Shown here: positions 1 through 7,069 of the stretch, piece after piece
Position numbering within the stretch: the first letter of the stretch is position 1
How the letters are laid out: the number at the start of each line of letters is the position of its first letter
NCBI GenBank assembly: GCA_029210225.1
Contig: JARGOJ010000097.1
Span: 1 to 14,781 of the forward strand
Direction of reading: 5' to 3'
Origin: Planctomycetota bacterium
GTDB taxonomy: Bacteria; Planctomycetota; J058; JARGOJ01
DNA length: 14,781 nt
The notes under the pieces: generated by a model
What the model was told of the DNA's origin: nothing
The model's database searches: none
Seen by the model: only the letters and a program-made list of their open reading frames with translations
Translations under genes and position numbers: made by a program

Positions 1-1329
1 ATCGAATCTCTTTGCAGTCACTCCCATTACAAGGTTCGAGAGGCCGCCTTCGCCGCAGTGATCCGCTTCAAGATCCCTCTGACCCGTAGCGCATTGGACA
101 CGATCCTTCAGAATAAGGTGGTTCCGTCGGAGGCCGTCGCAGATTCCTCAATGGTCGTCGCCCTTAAGTCTCAATTGAAGCCTGTCTACCTCAATCAAAT
201 TCTCATCCCTCTCTTTCAAGGTCAGTTGAAAGACTATTCCGCCACAGTCGCACTCATTCTTCTCGACCGAGAAGACCTGCCCTTCGGGGACGAAGTCAAA
301 GCCCTTTGCCTCACCATGGATGGCGAGCAATATGGAAAGGCAGAACTAAAACGCCGCGTCGATATTTTGCAGACGCTCTTGAAGGGGGTCAGCCGAGACG
401 AGCTTGGATCGGTCGCGGGCCTGCTTGACAAGACGCTTCCCTCTAAGATTATGGAAGCCCTCTTCAGTCAACTTCGAAAAAACGCTAACGACTCAGAGCG
501 TGCGGCCTTGCTTAAGTTCCTCGGATCGCGCTCCCCTGGAAACACAGAATTACTTAAACAACGAGCCGCCGTGATTGTCCTGGAGCAAGGACAAAGAGAA
601 ATCTATAGCCTGGTTCGAGAGTTGTCCGACGTGCGGCTCCTCCTCGGTGGCATCAAAAGTCACAAGCTCTCGCTTCGAGGAACCCAGAATTTACTTAACC
701 TTACAACGAATTCTGTTTTGAATCTGGAGCCTAAATCTCGCCGCAGTGAGATAAGGCTCGCTTGTAAAATGCTGTCCTCCTTGATGCACGAAAAAGATCG
801 CATCCAAAGCAGCGACAAGAAGAAGATGCGAGAAAAGCTCTTGGCGATGATGACAAGCCTAGAAGACAACGCATGGAAGGAACTCATACTGGTTCTTGGC
901 GAAGGCTTCACGACAGTTTGTAGTCGTGCCGATAGGGATGCCTTTCTCGCCAGCGAAGAAAGCCGCATGCGCTTTTTAGGAATTCAACTTTGCGAGTTGC
1001 TCCCAAGTCCGAAGGATCAAAAGGACGATGGACTCGAAATTCTCGCCAAGCTTTCCTTGACTGACAAAAGTGATCAAGCCCGTCTCCAAGCCGGTCTGGC
1101 GCTCATTCGTCGCCGTGACTCACGAGGCGTTCAAGCGTTGCTCAACCTACTCGACAGCGCTATTCCAAATGTACAAGCGCACGCGAGAAGCAACCTGAGA
1201 ACCCTTTACCCCCGACAAGAAATAGAGCGAGTCTTCCCGGATCGCAAGATACCCAAGGAAAAGCCGCTGAAGCTACGCGCCTGGGATCGGGACGCGATCA
1301 ATGTCCCTCACTCGACGTTGATGCCTTAA
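1..1329 (+). CDS. HEAT-repeat-like protein, C-terminal part (5' end outside window)
   Basis: The reading frame is open from the first base of the window to a TAA at 1327-1329. A GTG at 58 is only an internal codon: the residues before it (HYKVREAAFAAVIRF across the junction) form a HEAT-type helical repeat that would be cut in half by starting there. About 442 residues are visible. The protein is mostly helical, rich in Leu, Lys, Arg and Glu, and has no obvious catalytic motif. Another HEAT-like pair occurs near the C-terminus (DQARLQAGLALIRRRD, then a helix containing NVQAHARSNLRTLYP). HEAT solenoids usually act as protein-binding scaffolds; the partner here is unknown. Whether there is a signal peptide or an N-terminal catalytic domain cannot be told because the start is missing. 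The next gene lies 166 bases downstream on the same strand and is probably a separate transcription unit. The frame is certain; the family call is moderate. Confidence 0.75.
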   Translation: MESLCSHSHYKVREAAFAAVIRFKIPLTRSALDTILQNKVVPSEAVADSSMVVALKSQLKPVYLNQILIPLFQGQLKDYSATVALILLDREDLPFGDEVKALCLTMDGEQYGKAELKRRVDILQTLLKGVSRDELGSVAGLLDKTLPSKIMEALFSQLRKNANDSERAALLKFLGSRSPGNTELLKQRAAVIVLEQGQREIYSLVRELSDVRLLLGGIKSHKLSLRGTQNLLNLTTNSVLNLEPKSRRSEIRLACKMLSSLMHEKDRIQSSDKKKMREKLLAMMTSLEDNAWKELILVLGEGFTTVCSRADRDAFLASEESRMRFLGIQLCELLPSPKDQKDDGLEILAKLSLTDKSDQARLQAGLALIRRRDSRGVQALLNLLDSAIPNVQAHARSNLRTLYPRQEIERVFPDRKIPKEKPLKLRAWDRDAINVPHSTLMP

Positions 1330-1340
1330 TTCACTGGGAT

Positions 1341-1376
1341 TTCTTTGCACTTTTTGCTCCCTTTCAAAGCAAAGAA
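1341..1376 (+). terminator. possible weak stem-loop after the HEAT-repeat gene
   Basis: TTCTTTGC (1341-1348) and GCAAAGAA (1369-1376) are perfect 8-base arms around a 20-base loop, starting 11 bases after the stop codon. The stem is AT-rich and no T-run follows, so it does not meet the usual rho-independent pattern. It may only be a 3'-end structure. Confidence 0.2.
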
Positions 1377-1411
1377 CAGGGATGCTGTCAATATTAACGC
1401 CCTCGCGGCGG

Positions 1412-1439
1412 TTGAAGCCATAGCTTGAATATGGCTCAA
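1412..1439. promoter_or_regulatory. inverted repeat upstream of the chemoreceptor gene
   Basis: AGCCATA (1416-1422) and TATGGCT (1430-1436) are perfect arms around a 7-base loop. With one bulged A the stem extends to TTG/CAA at its base, giving 10 pairs. It lies about 60 bases before the GTG start of the MCP gene and has no T-run, so an operator or 5'-leader hairpin is more likely than a terminator. I cannot name a regulator. Confidence 0.3.
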
Positions 1440-1485
1440 TACCTCATTGACTTCACTATTTATGGATTTTGGTTCCCTGGGAATT

Positions 1486-1490
1486 AGAGG
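1486..1490 (+). promoter_or_regulatory. ribosome binding site that decides the MCP start
   Basis: AGAGG is followed by a 5-base spacer and GTG at 1496. The alternative in-frame TTG at 1469 has no purine-rich sequence at a suitable distance, so the GTG is preferred. Confidence 0.55.
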
Positions 1491-1495
1491 TTTCT

Positions 1496-3331
1496 GTGTT
1501 CGGAACGTGGATACGGCGTCTTAACATCAAGGTGCGTTTAACGCTTCTGCTTTTGATCGCCCTCGCTATCTTGCTCATGACGCTGTGGAGCACGATGACC
1601 GCGCACCAAGCGCGTACCCTTGAAGCGTCCTATCAGGAAGACGCCGGCCGAGGCCGCGTGCGCCTGACCGCATGGCTTAATCAACTTGGGCGACAAACTC
1701 AAGTCAGCCTTCAGCGTGTCCTCGCGCAACAAGAGACCGACTTCCGAGTGCTCAGGAACCGCGAAAAACTCGACTTCCTCATCGTTCTCGATAAGGACGA
1801 CAAGGTCATTAAGAACTCCTTCTCAAGCGGAACTCGCGTCCCCGCCGACCAAATTCGATCCTTTGATTTGCGAGTCGTAAAAGAACGAATCTTGCTTGGA
1901 GCCATCGACTCTAAACCATGTCTCTTCGCCATCGATGTTCAAGCGGATCAAATCACTATTGCCGGAATTCTTCTGACCCAAAAGCGACTTACCGATTTCA
2001 CGGCCCTCACCGGTCGTTATGCCTGTGTTGCCATTGAAAACTCCGTGATTTTCTCTAACTCATCTCCGTCGAGCCGGCGCAAGATTCAAGATCGCCTCGC
2101 CAAATGGAGCGGCGACTTTCCCCTCCTCGCAGCGGATGCAAAGAATGAATGGAGCGTTCCCAATTCGTCTGTCCACTTCGACCTTGTTGACGGCGACGAT
2201 CGCTTCTCAGTCCAAGGATTGCGGACTCAAATCACAGGGCAAAAAAACATTCACTTCGTCTTGCTCCGGGAAGATAGCTATTTCTCACGATCATTCGCGA
2301 ACCTTCAAAGCGGCTTTATTCTCATCTTTGGCTGGTCCTTCATCATGTTGGTCACAATCCTTATGTGGTTCGCCGTTCGGGACGCTTTGAAGCCCATACA
2401 GGTTGTCGTCGAACAATCAGAGCTGCTCTCTGCGGGTCAGTTTGATCAGACTCTCTGGGAAGCTGGAACTCGGGATGAGCTTGGGCTTATGGTCGTATGC
2501 ATGCGCGAAGCCCTCACCGGCTTTAGCCTTGCGATGCGGAGCATTGCATTAGAGACAACAGAGGTCAGTCAGTCATCTCAAATGCTAGCCTCGGCCAGCC
2601 GCCAACTCCAGCAGCACTCCGTTGAAACAGTGGACCGCGCCCATGAGGCCTCTGCCTCAAGCGAGCAGGTCAGCATCAACCTGCAGACAGTCGCGACGAG
2701 CATCGAAGAGATGGCCGCGAGTATTCGTGAGATCGCCTCGAACGCTAGCACCGCCGCCAAGGTTGGTGGGCAGGCCGTCATGACCGCCGAGCAAACCAGT
2801 GAGACCGTTCAAAAGCTGGGGCAGAGCAGTCGTGAAATTGGCGAGGTCATCAAAGTCATTACCACCATCGCCGAACAAACCAACCTCCTCGCGCTCAACG
2901 CGACTATCGAAGCCGCTCGCGCTGGTGAAGCTGGCCGAGGTTTCGCGGTCGTCGCCAACGAAGTGAAAGAGCTCGCAAGCGCTACAGCGCGATCCACCGA
3001 CGAGATCAGCCGGAAAATCGAAGCGATTCAAAGTGATACCAGTAAGACCGTCGATGCCATCGCCGAGATTTGCTCCATCGTCACCGAAATCAACGATATC
3101 CAAAATATGATCGCGAGCGCTGTGGAAGAGCAAACGGTGACCGGACATGAGATGGGGCGCGCCGCGTCTGAAGCCGCCCGCGTGAGCACCGAGATTGTTC
3201 AAAGCCTCGCAACGGTGACCAACGTCGCGAAGAGCGCATCCGAAGGCGCCGACGAGACCCATATCGCCGCTCAACACCTCAATGAGGTCGCCGGTCGACT
3301 CCAGAGTACCGTCAGCAATTATCAGATCTGA
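1496..3331 (+). CDS. methyl-accepting chemotaxis protein (membrane chemoreceptor)
   Basis: Predicted inner-membrane chemoreceptor that senses a ligand outside the cytoplasm and controls a CheA/CheW kinase complex. Residue numbers below count from the alternative TTG at 1469 (subtract 9 for the preferred GTG start). A basic N-terminus is followed by TM1 (about 23-41), an extracytoplasmic sensor region of about 240 residues, TM2 (about 282-303), a HAMP-like segment with the DELG motif (to about 355), and a long coiled-coil signalling domain. Its hairpin tip is the classic conserved stretch containing IAEQTNLLALNATIEAARAGE and GRGFAVVANEVKELA (about 466-504). Gln/Glu-rich heptads around the tip are plausible methylation regions. 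The length is normal for the family. There is no NWETF-type C-terminal pentapeptide, so no obvious CheR/CheB tether. The sensor region could be a Cache-type fold, but I cannot assign it or a ligand. No che genes lie next to it. The family call is very secure. Confidence 0.95.
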   Translation: MFGTWIRRLNIKVRLTLLLLIALAILLMTLWSTMTAHQARTLEASYQEDAGRGRVRLTAWLNQLGRQTQVSLQRVLAQQETDFRVLRNREKLDFLIVLDKDDKVIKNSFSSGTRVPADQIRSFDLRVVKERILLGAIDSKPCLFAIDVQADQITIAGILLTQKRLTDFTALTGRYACVAIENSVIFSNSSPSSRRKIQDRLAKWSGDFPLLAADAKNEWSVPNSSVHFDLVDGDDRFSVQGLRTQITGQKNIHFVLLREDSYFSRSFANLQSGFILIFGWSFIMLVTILMWFAVRDALKPIQVVVEQSELLSAGQFDQTLWEAGTRDELGLMVVCMREALTGFSLAMRSIALETTEVSQSSQMLASASRQLQQHSVETVDRAHEASASSEQVSINLQTVATSIEEMAASIREIASNASTAAKVGGQAVMTAEQTSETVQKLGQSSREIGEVIKVITTIAEQTNLLALNATIEAARAGEAGRGFAVVANEVKELASATARSTDEISRKIEAIQSDTSKTVDAIAEICSIVTEINDIQNMIASAVEEQTVTGHEMGRAASEAARVSTEIVQSLATVTNVAKSASEGADETHIAAQHLNEVAGRLQSTVSNYQI

Positions 3332-3361
3332 TTCTCTCACCGGCTCTCGCTCATTGAGGCC

Positions 3362-4345
3362 CTAGAACTTCTTCCTCGGGGTCTTTTGACCCTTGCCTGG
3401 GAAGTGGGCGCTTATGTCGAGTTGGTAGACTTCCCCTTGTTCATTGTTGATACGTAGCTTGAGAAGACCATCAAAGCAAAGTCCCTCCGCTTGCTTGCTC
3501 TTCAGCAGGGGAAGAAGCAACTTGGTGGAATTCCCAGAAAGCCAATCGTCTCCCTGCTTCGGCTTCTCGAAAATCCAAATCGCGGTCATCGTTAGGATCG
3601 CGAGCAAACGACCGTCGGGAGAGAGATCTGCGGCCGTCGGAGCGAAGAGCTTTGAGTGTTTTCCTACCAGCGTTAGAGTGTTCACCGCGCTCGCCTTTTT
3701 AGTATCAAGACGGTAGAGCTTTGTTCCTAAGGTCATGCCCTTGATCTTCCCTGGGCGACGATGCTTCGTCAGGAAATAGAGCTTTCCGTCACTGACAAAG
3801 AGCGATTCACAATCGAAGTCCCAGCGTTTCCCTGGAAAGGTCTTTTGATCGGGATAGCGGATGGGTATGAAGCGCAGAATCCGGCTCTTATCAACAGCCC
3901 GCGGGTTTGGCTCTGAGAGCTGATAGACCCCGAGGTCTCGCCGTGCGTTGCCGTTGTTGCCCATGTCCGAGATATATAGGGAATCCTTATCCGCGGCGAT
4001 ATCTTCCCAATCGATGTTACTGGCTTGATGGATCTTCAGGCCGCCCCACATCGACTTCCCAGACTCCTTCTTATCCGCCCAAATCGAGTTCTTTAAATAG
4101 GGCGGAAAAATGACCTTGCCGTTCTCATCCAAGGCGAAGAGGCGAGGCTGATCACCGCTGTCGTTATGCACCCACCAAACATTTTCATAGCGACGACTTT
4201 TGACCAAGCCGCTCATTTCATTGAGGGGCGGATGCATGACCTTTGTGACGAGTTTTAGCTTCGCCGTTCCGGTTTTCAGGGGCGTCGCATGAAGCACAAC
4301 CACTGTGGATACGACTAGGACCAATGAGATAACAGGAGCACGCAT
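3362..4345 (-). CDS. secreted protein of unknown function, probable beta-propeller
   Basis: A 327-residue protein with a hydrophobic N-terminal signal segment (residues 4-20, VVVLHA before a likely cleavage site), so probably exported. The body is beta-rich with an EMSGL start (43-47), WVHNDSGD (58-65), NIDWEDIAAD (110-119), YISDMGNN (124-131), CESLFV (179-184), ADLSPDGR (239-246) and QAEGLCF (286-292). This order (E.SGL, HNDSGD, DWED, GDxGDN, EAL, SPDG, E.L.F) resembles secreted propeller-like hypothetical proteins sometimes compared with phytase/esterase-like propellers; that is my recollection of the pattern, not a search result. The acidic loops could bind Ca2+. It is the last gene of the adk-comF block, 16 bases after comF. 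ATG at 4343-4345 is preceded by TAAGG at a workable spacing. The C-terminus is strongly basic (GKGQKTPRKKF). No enzyme activity can be assigned. Confidence 0.85.
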   Translation of the reverse strand: MRAPVISLVLVVSTVVVLHATPLKTGTAKLKLVTKVMHPPLNEMSGLVKSRRYENVWWVHNDSGDQPRLFALDENGKVIFPPYLKNSIWADKKESGKSMWGGLKIHQASNIDWEDIAADKDSLYISDMGNNGNARRDLGVYQLSEPNPRAVDKSRILRFIPIRYPDQKTFPGKRWDFDCESLFVSDGKLYFLTKHRRPGKIKGMTLGTKLYRLDTKKASAVNTLTLVGKHSKLFAPTAADLSPDGRLLAILTMTAIWIFEKPKQGDDWLSGNSTKLLLPLLKSKQAEGLCFDGLLKLRINNEQGEVYQLDISAHFPGKGQKTPRKKF

Positions 4346-4361
4346 CTTTCATGCCTTACCG

Positions 4362-5114
4362 CTATTGCTGCGCAGGAGTCAGCGCCACAACAGTCACTTG
4401 AACAGATTGAACCTGAGCCTTTTTGAGCAAAGCTTGGAGCTCTTTGAGAGTGCTTCCAGTGGTTGCGATGTCATCGACAACAAGAATTCTCTTCCCTTGA
4501 ACAGATGTCAATCGTAACTGAAAGGCCTTTTGAAGAATGTCCTGACGCTCAGATCGCGACTTATTGAAAAGCGCCGGAGTGATTCGTTTTCGACGAAAAA
4601 CGCTCTTCAGCGGTCGATCAAGTTCCCGAGCTACAACCCGGGCAATCTCGTCGGCCTGATTGTATCCACGCCAAAATTGACGAGTCCAGTGCATCGGTAC
4701 AGAGGTCACGATGTCTGGGGGATCAGCACGATACAAGTTCGCTAGCTCAACGCCAAATACGTCGGCGAGAGCAATCTCTGATTGGTACTTGAGCCGGTGT
4801 ATGAGCTCGCGACCTGAGCTCTCATATCGAAACAGCGCCTTGGTCTCAGGCCAATCCTTGTCGCCCTGACAATGGACGCAGGATGCTCCAGCGGGAATAT
4901 GTGCGCCCGCGGATTGGCCGCAGCGAGGGCAGCCCTGGCCGCCAATGAACTTGATGGTCCCATAGCAGTCTTGGCATAGCCATTTCCCCCATAAATCGGG
5001 GGCTCGTTGCTTCTGGTCGGGGGCCTTGCAAAGCAGGCAAGACCACGGAAAAACGAGCTCAAGGGCTGATCGACGCCATTGGCGTAGAGTCGTTCCCCAG
5101 AATGGCAAAACCAA
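4362..5114 (-). CDS. comF: ComF-family phosphoribosyltransferase-like protein with zinc-finger region
   Basis: A 250-residue protein with the ComF layout. The N-terminal third has four CxxC pairs (C26/C29, C47/C50, C62/C65, C79/C82) expected to bind zinc. The C-terminal type I phosphoribosyltransferase fold contains the PRPP-loop signature ILVVDDIATTGST (210-222) and the family motif VPMHWTRQFWRGYNQADEIA (139-158). ComF proteins are linked to DNA uptake in competent bacteria such as Bacillus and Haemophilus (ComF/GntX); many genomes carry them without known competence, so the role here is open. The start is a TTG 6 bases after the adk stop codon with little Shine-Dalgarno sequence, suggesting translational coupling to adk; a second TTG two codons later is an alternative. 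The following gene starts 16 bases after its stop. Confidence 0.9.
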   Translation of the reverse strand: MVLPFWGTTLRQWRRSALELVFPWSCLLCKAPDQKQRAPDLWGKWLCQDCYGTIKFIGGQGCPRCGQSAGAHIPAGASCVHCQGDKDWPETKALFRYESSGRELIHRLKYQSEIALADVFGVELANLYRADPPDIVTSVPMHWTRQFWRGYNQADEIARVVARELDRPLKSVFRRKRITPALFNKSRSERQDILQKAFQLRLTSVQGKRILVVDDIATTGSTLKELQALLKKAQVQSVQVTVVALTPAQQ

Positions 5115-5120
5115 GACGGA

Positions 5121-5753
5121 TTAGGATTTACGTACGCCAAGGACCGAGAGAATGTCTTCTGTCACTTGGTCAGGTGTCTGGAGGCCGTTGACAGACTTTA
5201 ACAGTCCCTTCGCCTCGTAAAACGGAATGATCGGGGCGGTTTCAGCGTGATACTTCTTCATTCGTTGGACCACCGCTTCTTCAGTGTCATCGGCCCGTTG
5301 AGTGACTTCCACGCCTTCGGGCGGGGGATTAAATTTGATGTGATAAATAGCGCCGGTCTTAGGAGCGGTTCGTCGCCCTGTGATTCGCTCGATGATCACT
5401 TCGTCGGCGGCCTCAATGAGGACAATCGCATCGAGGCTCAGGTCATCAGCAGCGAGCGCCGCATCGAGTGCTTCGGCTTGAGGACGGGTGCGAGGAAAAC
5501 CGTCGAGCATAAATCCGGATTCACAATCGTCTTCTTTAATCCTGGCGATGACCATTTTGATTGTTACTTCGTCAGGAACAAGGTGACCTTGCTTCATGAT
5601 TTCTTGAACTTGCTTGCCAAGCTCAGTGCCATTCTTTATCGCCGCGCGGAACATATCGCCAGAGGATACATGGGGAATATTCAACTGACTTACAAGGCGC
5701 TTCGCCTGGGTTCCTTTGCCCGCTCCTGGGGGGCCGACGAGGATCAAACGCAT
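5121..5753 (-). CDS. adk: adenylate kinase
   Basis: Cytoplasmic enzyme that interconverts ATP + AMP and 2 ADP. The 210-residue sequence has the P-loop GPPGAGKGT (7-15), the AMP-binding SSGDMFR (30-36), the core motif DGFPRT (84-89), the start of the LID GRR (126-128) and the arginine-bearing QRADD (152-156). The LID lacks the four cysteines of zinc-containing adenylate kinases and has the long FNPP form, so it is a long-type, non-zinc enzyme. Length is typical. The ATG at 5751-5753 is supported by AAAGGA 7 bases upstream. It is the first gene of a likely adk-comF-secreted-protein operon; it is not next to secY or ribosomal-protein genes as in many bacteria. Identification is secure. Confidence 0.97.
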   Translation of the reverse strand: MRLILVGPPGAGKGTQAKRLVSQLNIPHVSSGDMFRAAIKNGTELGKQVQEIMKQGHLVPDEVTIKMVIARIKEDDCESGFMLDGFPRTRPQAEALDAALAADDLSLDAIVLIEAADEVIIERITGRRTAPKTGAIYHIKFNPPPEGVEVTQRADDTEEAVVQRMKKYHAETAPIIPFYEAKGLLKSVNGLQTPDQVTEDILSVLGVRKS

Positions 5754-5788
5754 ATCACATTCCTTTTCTATTCTTTAACAACGGGCAC

Positions 5789-5817
5789 ATGATACGCGAA
5801 CTCCGGCCAAATCGGAA
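5789..5817 (-). promoter_or_regulatory. candidate promoter for adk operon
   Basis: On the minus strand TTCCGA (-35, 3 of 6 consensus bases) and TATCAT (-10, 5 of 6) are separated by 17 bases, ending 35 bases before the adk ATG. Position and -10 are good, the -35 is weak. Confidence 0.3.
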
Positions 5818-5838
5818 TTGCTAACACGAATCGGCTTC

Positions 5839-5866
5839 TTGACTCATGAGGATGGCCTAGGACAAT
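5839..5866 (+). promoter_or_regulatory. candidate promoter for lgt
   Basis: TTGACT (5839-5844, 5 of 6) and GACAAT (5861-5866, 4 of 6) are separated by 16 bases in the 149-base space between divergent adk and lgt. The lgt ATG is 36 bases downstream. This is a consensus match by eye only. Confidence 0.33.
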
Positions 5867-5902
5867 GGCCTCTCACGGTGACTCGCAATTGAAGTAGGCG
5901 CA

Positions 5903-7069
5903 ATGCAACAGATCCTCGGAACTCTGACCTTAGGCCCATTCGGAGCCATTCTCGGGCTGATCATCGCTGTCTTTTGGGGCTGGGTCTTGCTAGGTCGTCA
6001 TGGCCCTGTTTCTTTCGGGATCCGCTTGAAAGCAACTCTCTCCGGAGTCTTTAGTCTTGGATTTTGCACACTTTGGCCCGATCAAAAGAAGCCAGACCTA
6101 CTCAATCCCTCCATTCTCGCCGCCATATCTCTCTACCTGCTCTTCTCCGGCACGCGCTTTGAAATTCCTGTGTTCGGCTACGGTTTTTGCCTCATGGTCG
6201 GCTTCGTCGCCGCGATTTCTCTCGCGTCCGCTCGGGCCCGTCGATTGGGTGTGGATCCGAATCATATCCTCGACCTCGGCATGATCGCCGTTGCCCTTGG
6301 AGTCTTCGGTGCTCGGCTCTTCTATTACATAGAGCACTACTCCGACAAATTCGCCGATCGCTCGCTCTGGGACTTTTTCGCCGTTTGGGAGGGGGGCATC
6401 GTTTACTACGGAGGATTGATTTTCGCGTCCTTAGCATGCATCGCTTACTTGCGTTGGAGAGCCTATCGAGTGCTCCTACTTGGGGATATTGTTGCTCCAA
6501 CCTTGGCCTTGGGACTCAGTTTTGGCCGCTTGGGTTGCTTCTTTAATGGATGTTGCTGGGGCCAGGTCTGCCCAGCGGACACCCCCCTCGCTGTCCAGTT
6601 CCCCCGGCAAAGCTTTGCCTGGTGGCAACACATCGAAAAACACACCCCGACTGTTGAGCTTCAGGCCTTCCAAGACGGGAGCCAGAGCATCGAACAGGTT
6701 CTCGCCAGTGTGCCCCCGGATCTGCATGACTGGTCACTGTTCGTCTATCCAACGCAGTTCTATTCTTGGCTTGGCGCCATAGCGGTCGCTTTACTGGTCT
6801 TGGCTTATGAGAAGTGGGGGGCTAAGAAAGAAGGACAGAGCTTTGCTATGTTCTTTGCCCTCTATGCAGCAGTGAGATTCTTCTTAGAAGTCTTTCGTGG
6901 CGATTCGACCAATGCTTTTGACATGGACACAGGAACACTCACTCAGGGACAGAGCGTTAGCCTGATTGTCTTTGTTCTTGCTTTGGTGAGTTTATTCGCG
7001 CTGCATTGGAAGGGACGACCGAGGTCTTTAGCGGTAGACCTTTCTAAAGACCTCGATGTTGTCGACTAG
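5903..7069 (+). CDS. lgt: prolipoprotein diacylglyceryl transferase
   Basis: Inner-membrane enzyme that moves diacylglycerol from phosphatidylglycerol to the lipobox cysteine of prolipoproteins, the first step of lipoprotein maturation. Family marks: GYGFCLMVGF (92-101), GARLFYYIEHY (136-146), WEGGIVYYGGLI (162-173), the signature GRLGCFFNGCCWG (208-220), YPTQFY (282-287) and RFFLEVFRGD (325-334). At 388 residues it is about 100 longer than E. coli Lgt: there is an N-terminal extension of about 85 residues with one or two extra membrane segments, and a longer soluble loop (221-281) after the signature. The position of the E. coli HGG histidine (His103) is Tyr169 here, and the NFxNGE residues Asn146 and Glu151 correspond to Cys212 and Cys217, by my hand alignment. 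This looks like a known Lgt sub-type rather than a broken enzyme. Its last 42 bases overlap the end of the convergent gene. Confidence 0.93.
   Translation: MQQILGTLTLGPFGAILGLIIAVFWGWVLLGRHGPVSFGIRLKATLSGVFSLGFCTLWPDQKKPDLLNPSILAAISLYLLFSGTRFEIPVFGYGFCLMVGFVAAISLASARARRLGVDPNHILDLGMIAVALGVFGARLFYYIEHYSDKFADRSLWDFFAVWEGGIVYYGGLIFASLACIAYLRWRAYRVLLLGDIVAPTLALGLSFGRLGCFFNGCCWGQVCPADTPLAVQFPRQSFAWWQHIEKHTPTVELQAFQDGSQSIEQVLASVPPDLHDWSLFVYPTQFYSWLGAIAVALLVLAYEKWGAKKEGQSFAMFFALYAAVRFFLEVFRGDSTNAFDMDTGTLTQGQSVSLIVFVLALVSLFALHWKGRPRSLAVDLSKDLDVVD

Noticed and set aside
2657..3340. Long open frame on the minus strand (227 codons)
   Set aside because: It is antisense to the conserved signalling domain of the chemoreceptor; the strong codon bias of that gene keeps the opposite frame open. 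The product is low-complexity and has no family signature.
5247..5792. Plus-strand open frame of 181 codons
   Set aside because: Antisense to adenylate kinase, whose identity is certain; no recognisable product.
5852..5871. Direct repeat ATGGCCT (5852-5858 and 5865-5871) between adk and lgt
   Set aside because: Only 7 bases, two copies, 13-base spacing; easily chance and not clearly placed as a regulator site.
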